Assembly (NCBI GenBank): GCA_938016505.1
Contig: CALLWN010000280.1
Span: 1-5,748 of the forward strand
Length of the DNA: 5,748 nucleotides
From: an uncultured Sphingomonadaceae bacterium
GTDB lineage: Bacteria > Pseudomonadota > Alphaproteobacteria > Sphingomonadales > Sphingomonadaceae
Reading direction: 5' to 3'
The position numbers and the translations under genes are program-made. Below, one piece after another: positions 5,668-5,748 of this stretch; positions within the stretch are counted from its first letter, which is position 1; every line of letters begins with the position of its first letter. Below the pieces are notes generated by a model. It saw only the letters and a program-made list of their open reading frames with translations, did not search any database and had not been told where the DNA came from.

Positions 5668-5748
5668 ATGAGCGCTACAAGGAACAAGTTTTCGCCTGAG
5701 TTTCGCGACCGTGCTGTGCGGATGGTCGATGAGCATCGAGGGGACTAC
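5668..5748 (+). CDS. IS3-family transposase OrfA, N-terminal fragment
   Basis: Twenty-seven codons from ATG 5668 to the window edge, preceded by AAGGAG (5657-5662) with a 5-nt spacer. The product opens MSATRNKFSPEFRDRAVRMV, the start of the helix-turn-helix domain of IS3-family OrfA (the KFSPEFRxRAVRMV pattern is highly characteristic). OrfA binds the IS ends. In intact elements a -1 ribosomal frameshift joins it to OrfB, which carries the DDE catalytic domain. Whether this copy is intact cannot be judged here. Confidence 0.85.
   Translation, partial: MSATRNKFSPEFRDRAVRMVDEHRGDY

Larger units (their letters stand above)
5618..5748 (+). mobile_element. Left end of an IS3-family insertion sequence (continues past window)
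   Basis: The element begins with TGAACCGTCCCGGG at 5618, a typical IS3-family terminus starting with TG. It is followed 50 bp in by an orfA start whose product begins like IS3-family OrfA proteins. The sequence resembles IS51-like/IS3-group ends from memory, but the subgroup was not verified. The right end, orfB and the second target-site copy lie outside the window. Bases just before the end are a G run (5612-5617), so the 3-4-bp target duplication cannot be recognised from one side. Confidence 0.8.

Noticed and set aside
1..5748. CRISPR array, tRNA or rRNA genes, riboswitch or attachment site.
   Set aside because: No regularly spaced direct repeats, tRNA-like cloverleaf or rRNA sequence was seen by eye; a covariance-model search was not possible here.

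Overview
The window is GC-rich bacterial DNA with GC-rich third codon positions, short intergenic gaps and a tightly packed minus-strand operon. This fits an alphaproteobacterium (Rhodospirillales/Acetobacterales- or Sphingomonadales-like), but the assignment is a guess from style and composition, because no rRNA or phylogenetic marker is present.

Layout. Positions 1-344 (+) hold the C-terminal end of a 2-oxoglutarate/Fe(II) dioxygenase whose start lies outside the window. It converges on a minus-strand block read from right to left. That block contains a GMC-family FAD alcohol dehydrogenase (3973-2357), a microsomal-type epoxide hydrolase (2360-1230, start overlapping the previous stop as ATGA), and a broken EamA/DMT-type transporter (about 1226-372) with an in-frame TAG and no usual start codon. 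An 81-bp divergent spacer (3974-4054) carries a perfect 7+7 dyad and a very Shine-Dalgarno-rich leader. Across it lies a plus-strand NADPH:quinone oxidoreductase (4055-5026). Positions 5027-5161 are a clearly less GC-rich intergenic region with three adjacent small palindromes and a candidate promoter. Next comes an unrecognised 152-residue ORF (5162-5620), possibly exported. It ends exactly where an IS3-family insertion sequence starts (5618), so its stop codon is the first three bases of the element. The first 27 codons of the IS orfA reach the window edge.

How the genes may work together (inference). Epoxide hydrolase turns epoxides into diols, a GMC dehydrogenase oxidises alcohols, and a QOR-type reductase handles quinones or conjugated carbonyls. 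The set therefore looks like a small oxidative module for catabolism or detoxification of an unknown epoxide- or alcohol-bearing compound, with a decayed transporter at its end. The enzyme families are well known. The parts least explained by known annotation are the regulatory structure in the two intergenic regions, the interrupted transporter, and the unidentified ORF cut by the IS. I see no CRISPR array, tRNA, rRNA, phage module or defence system.
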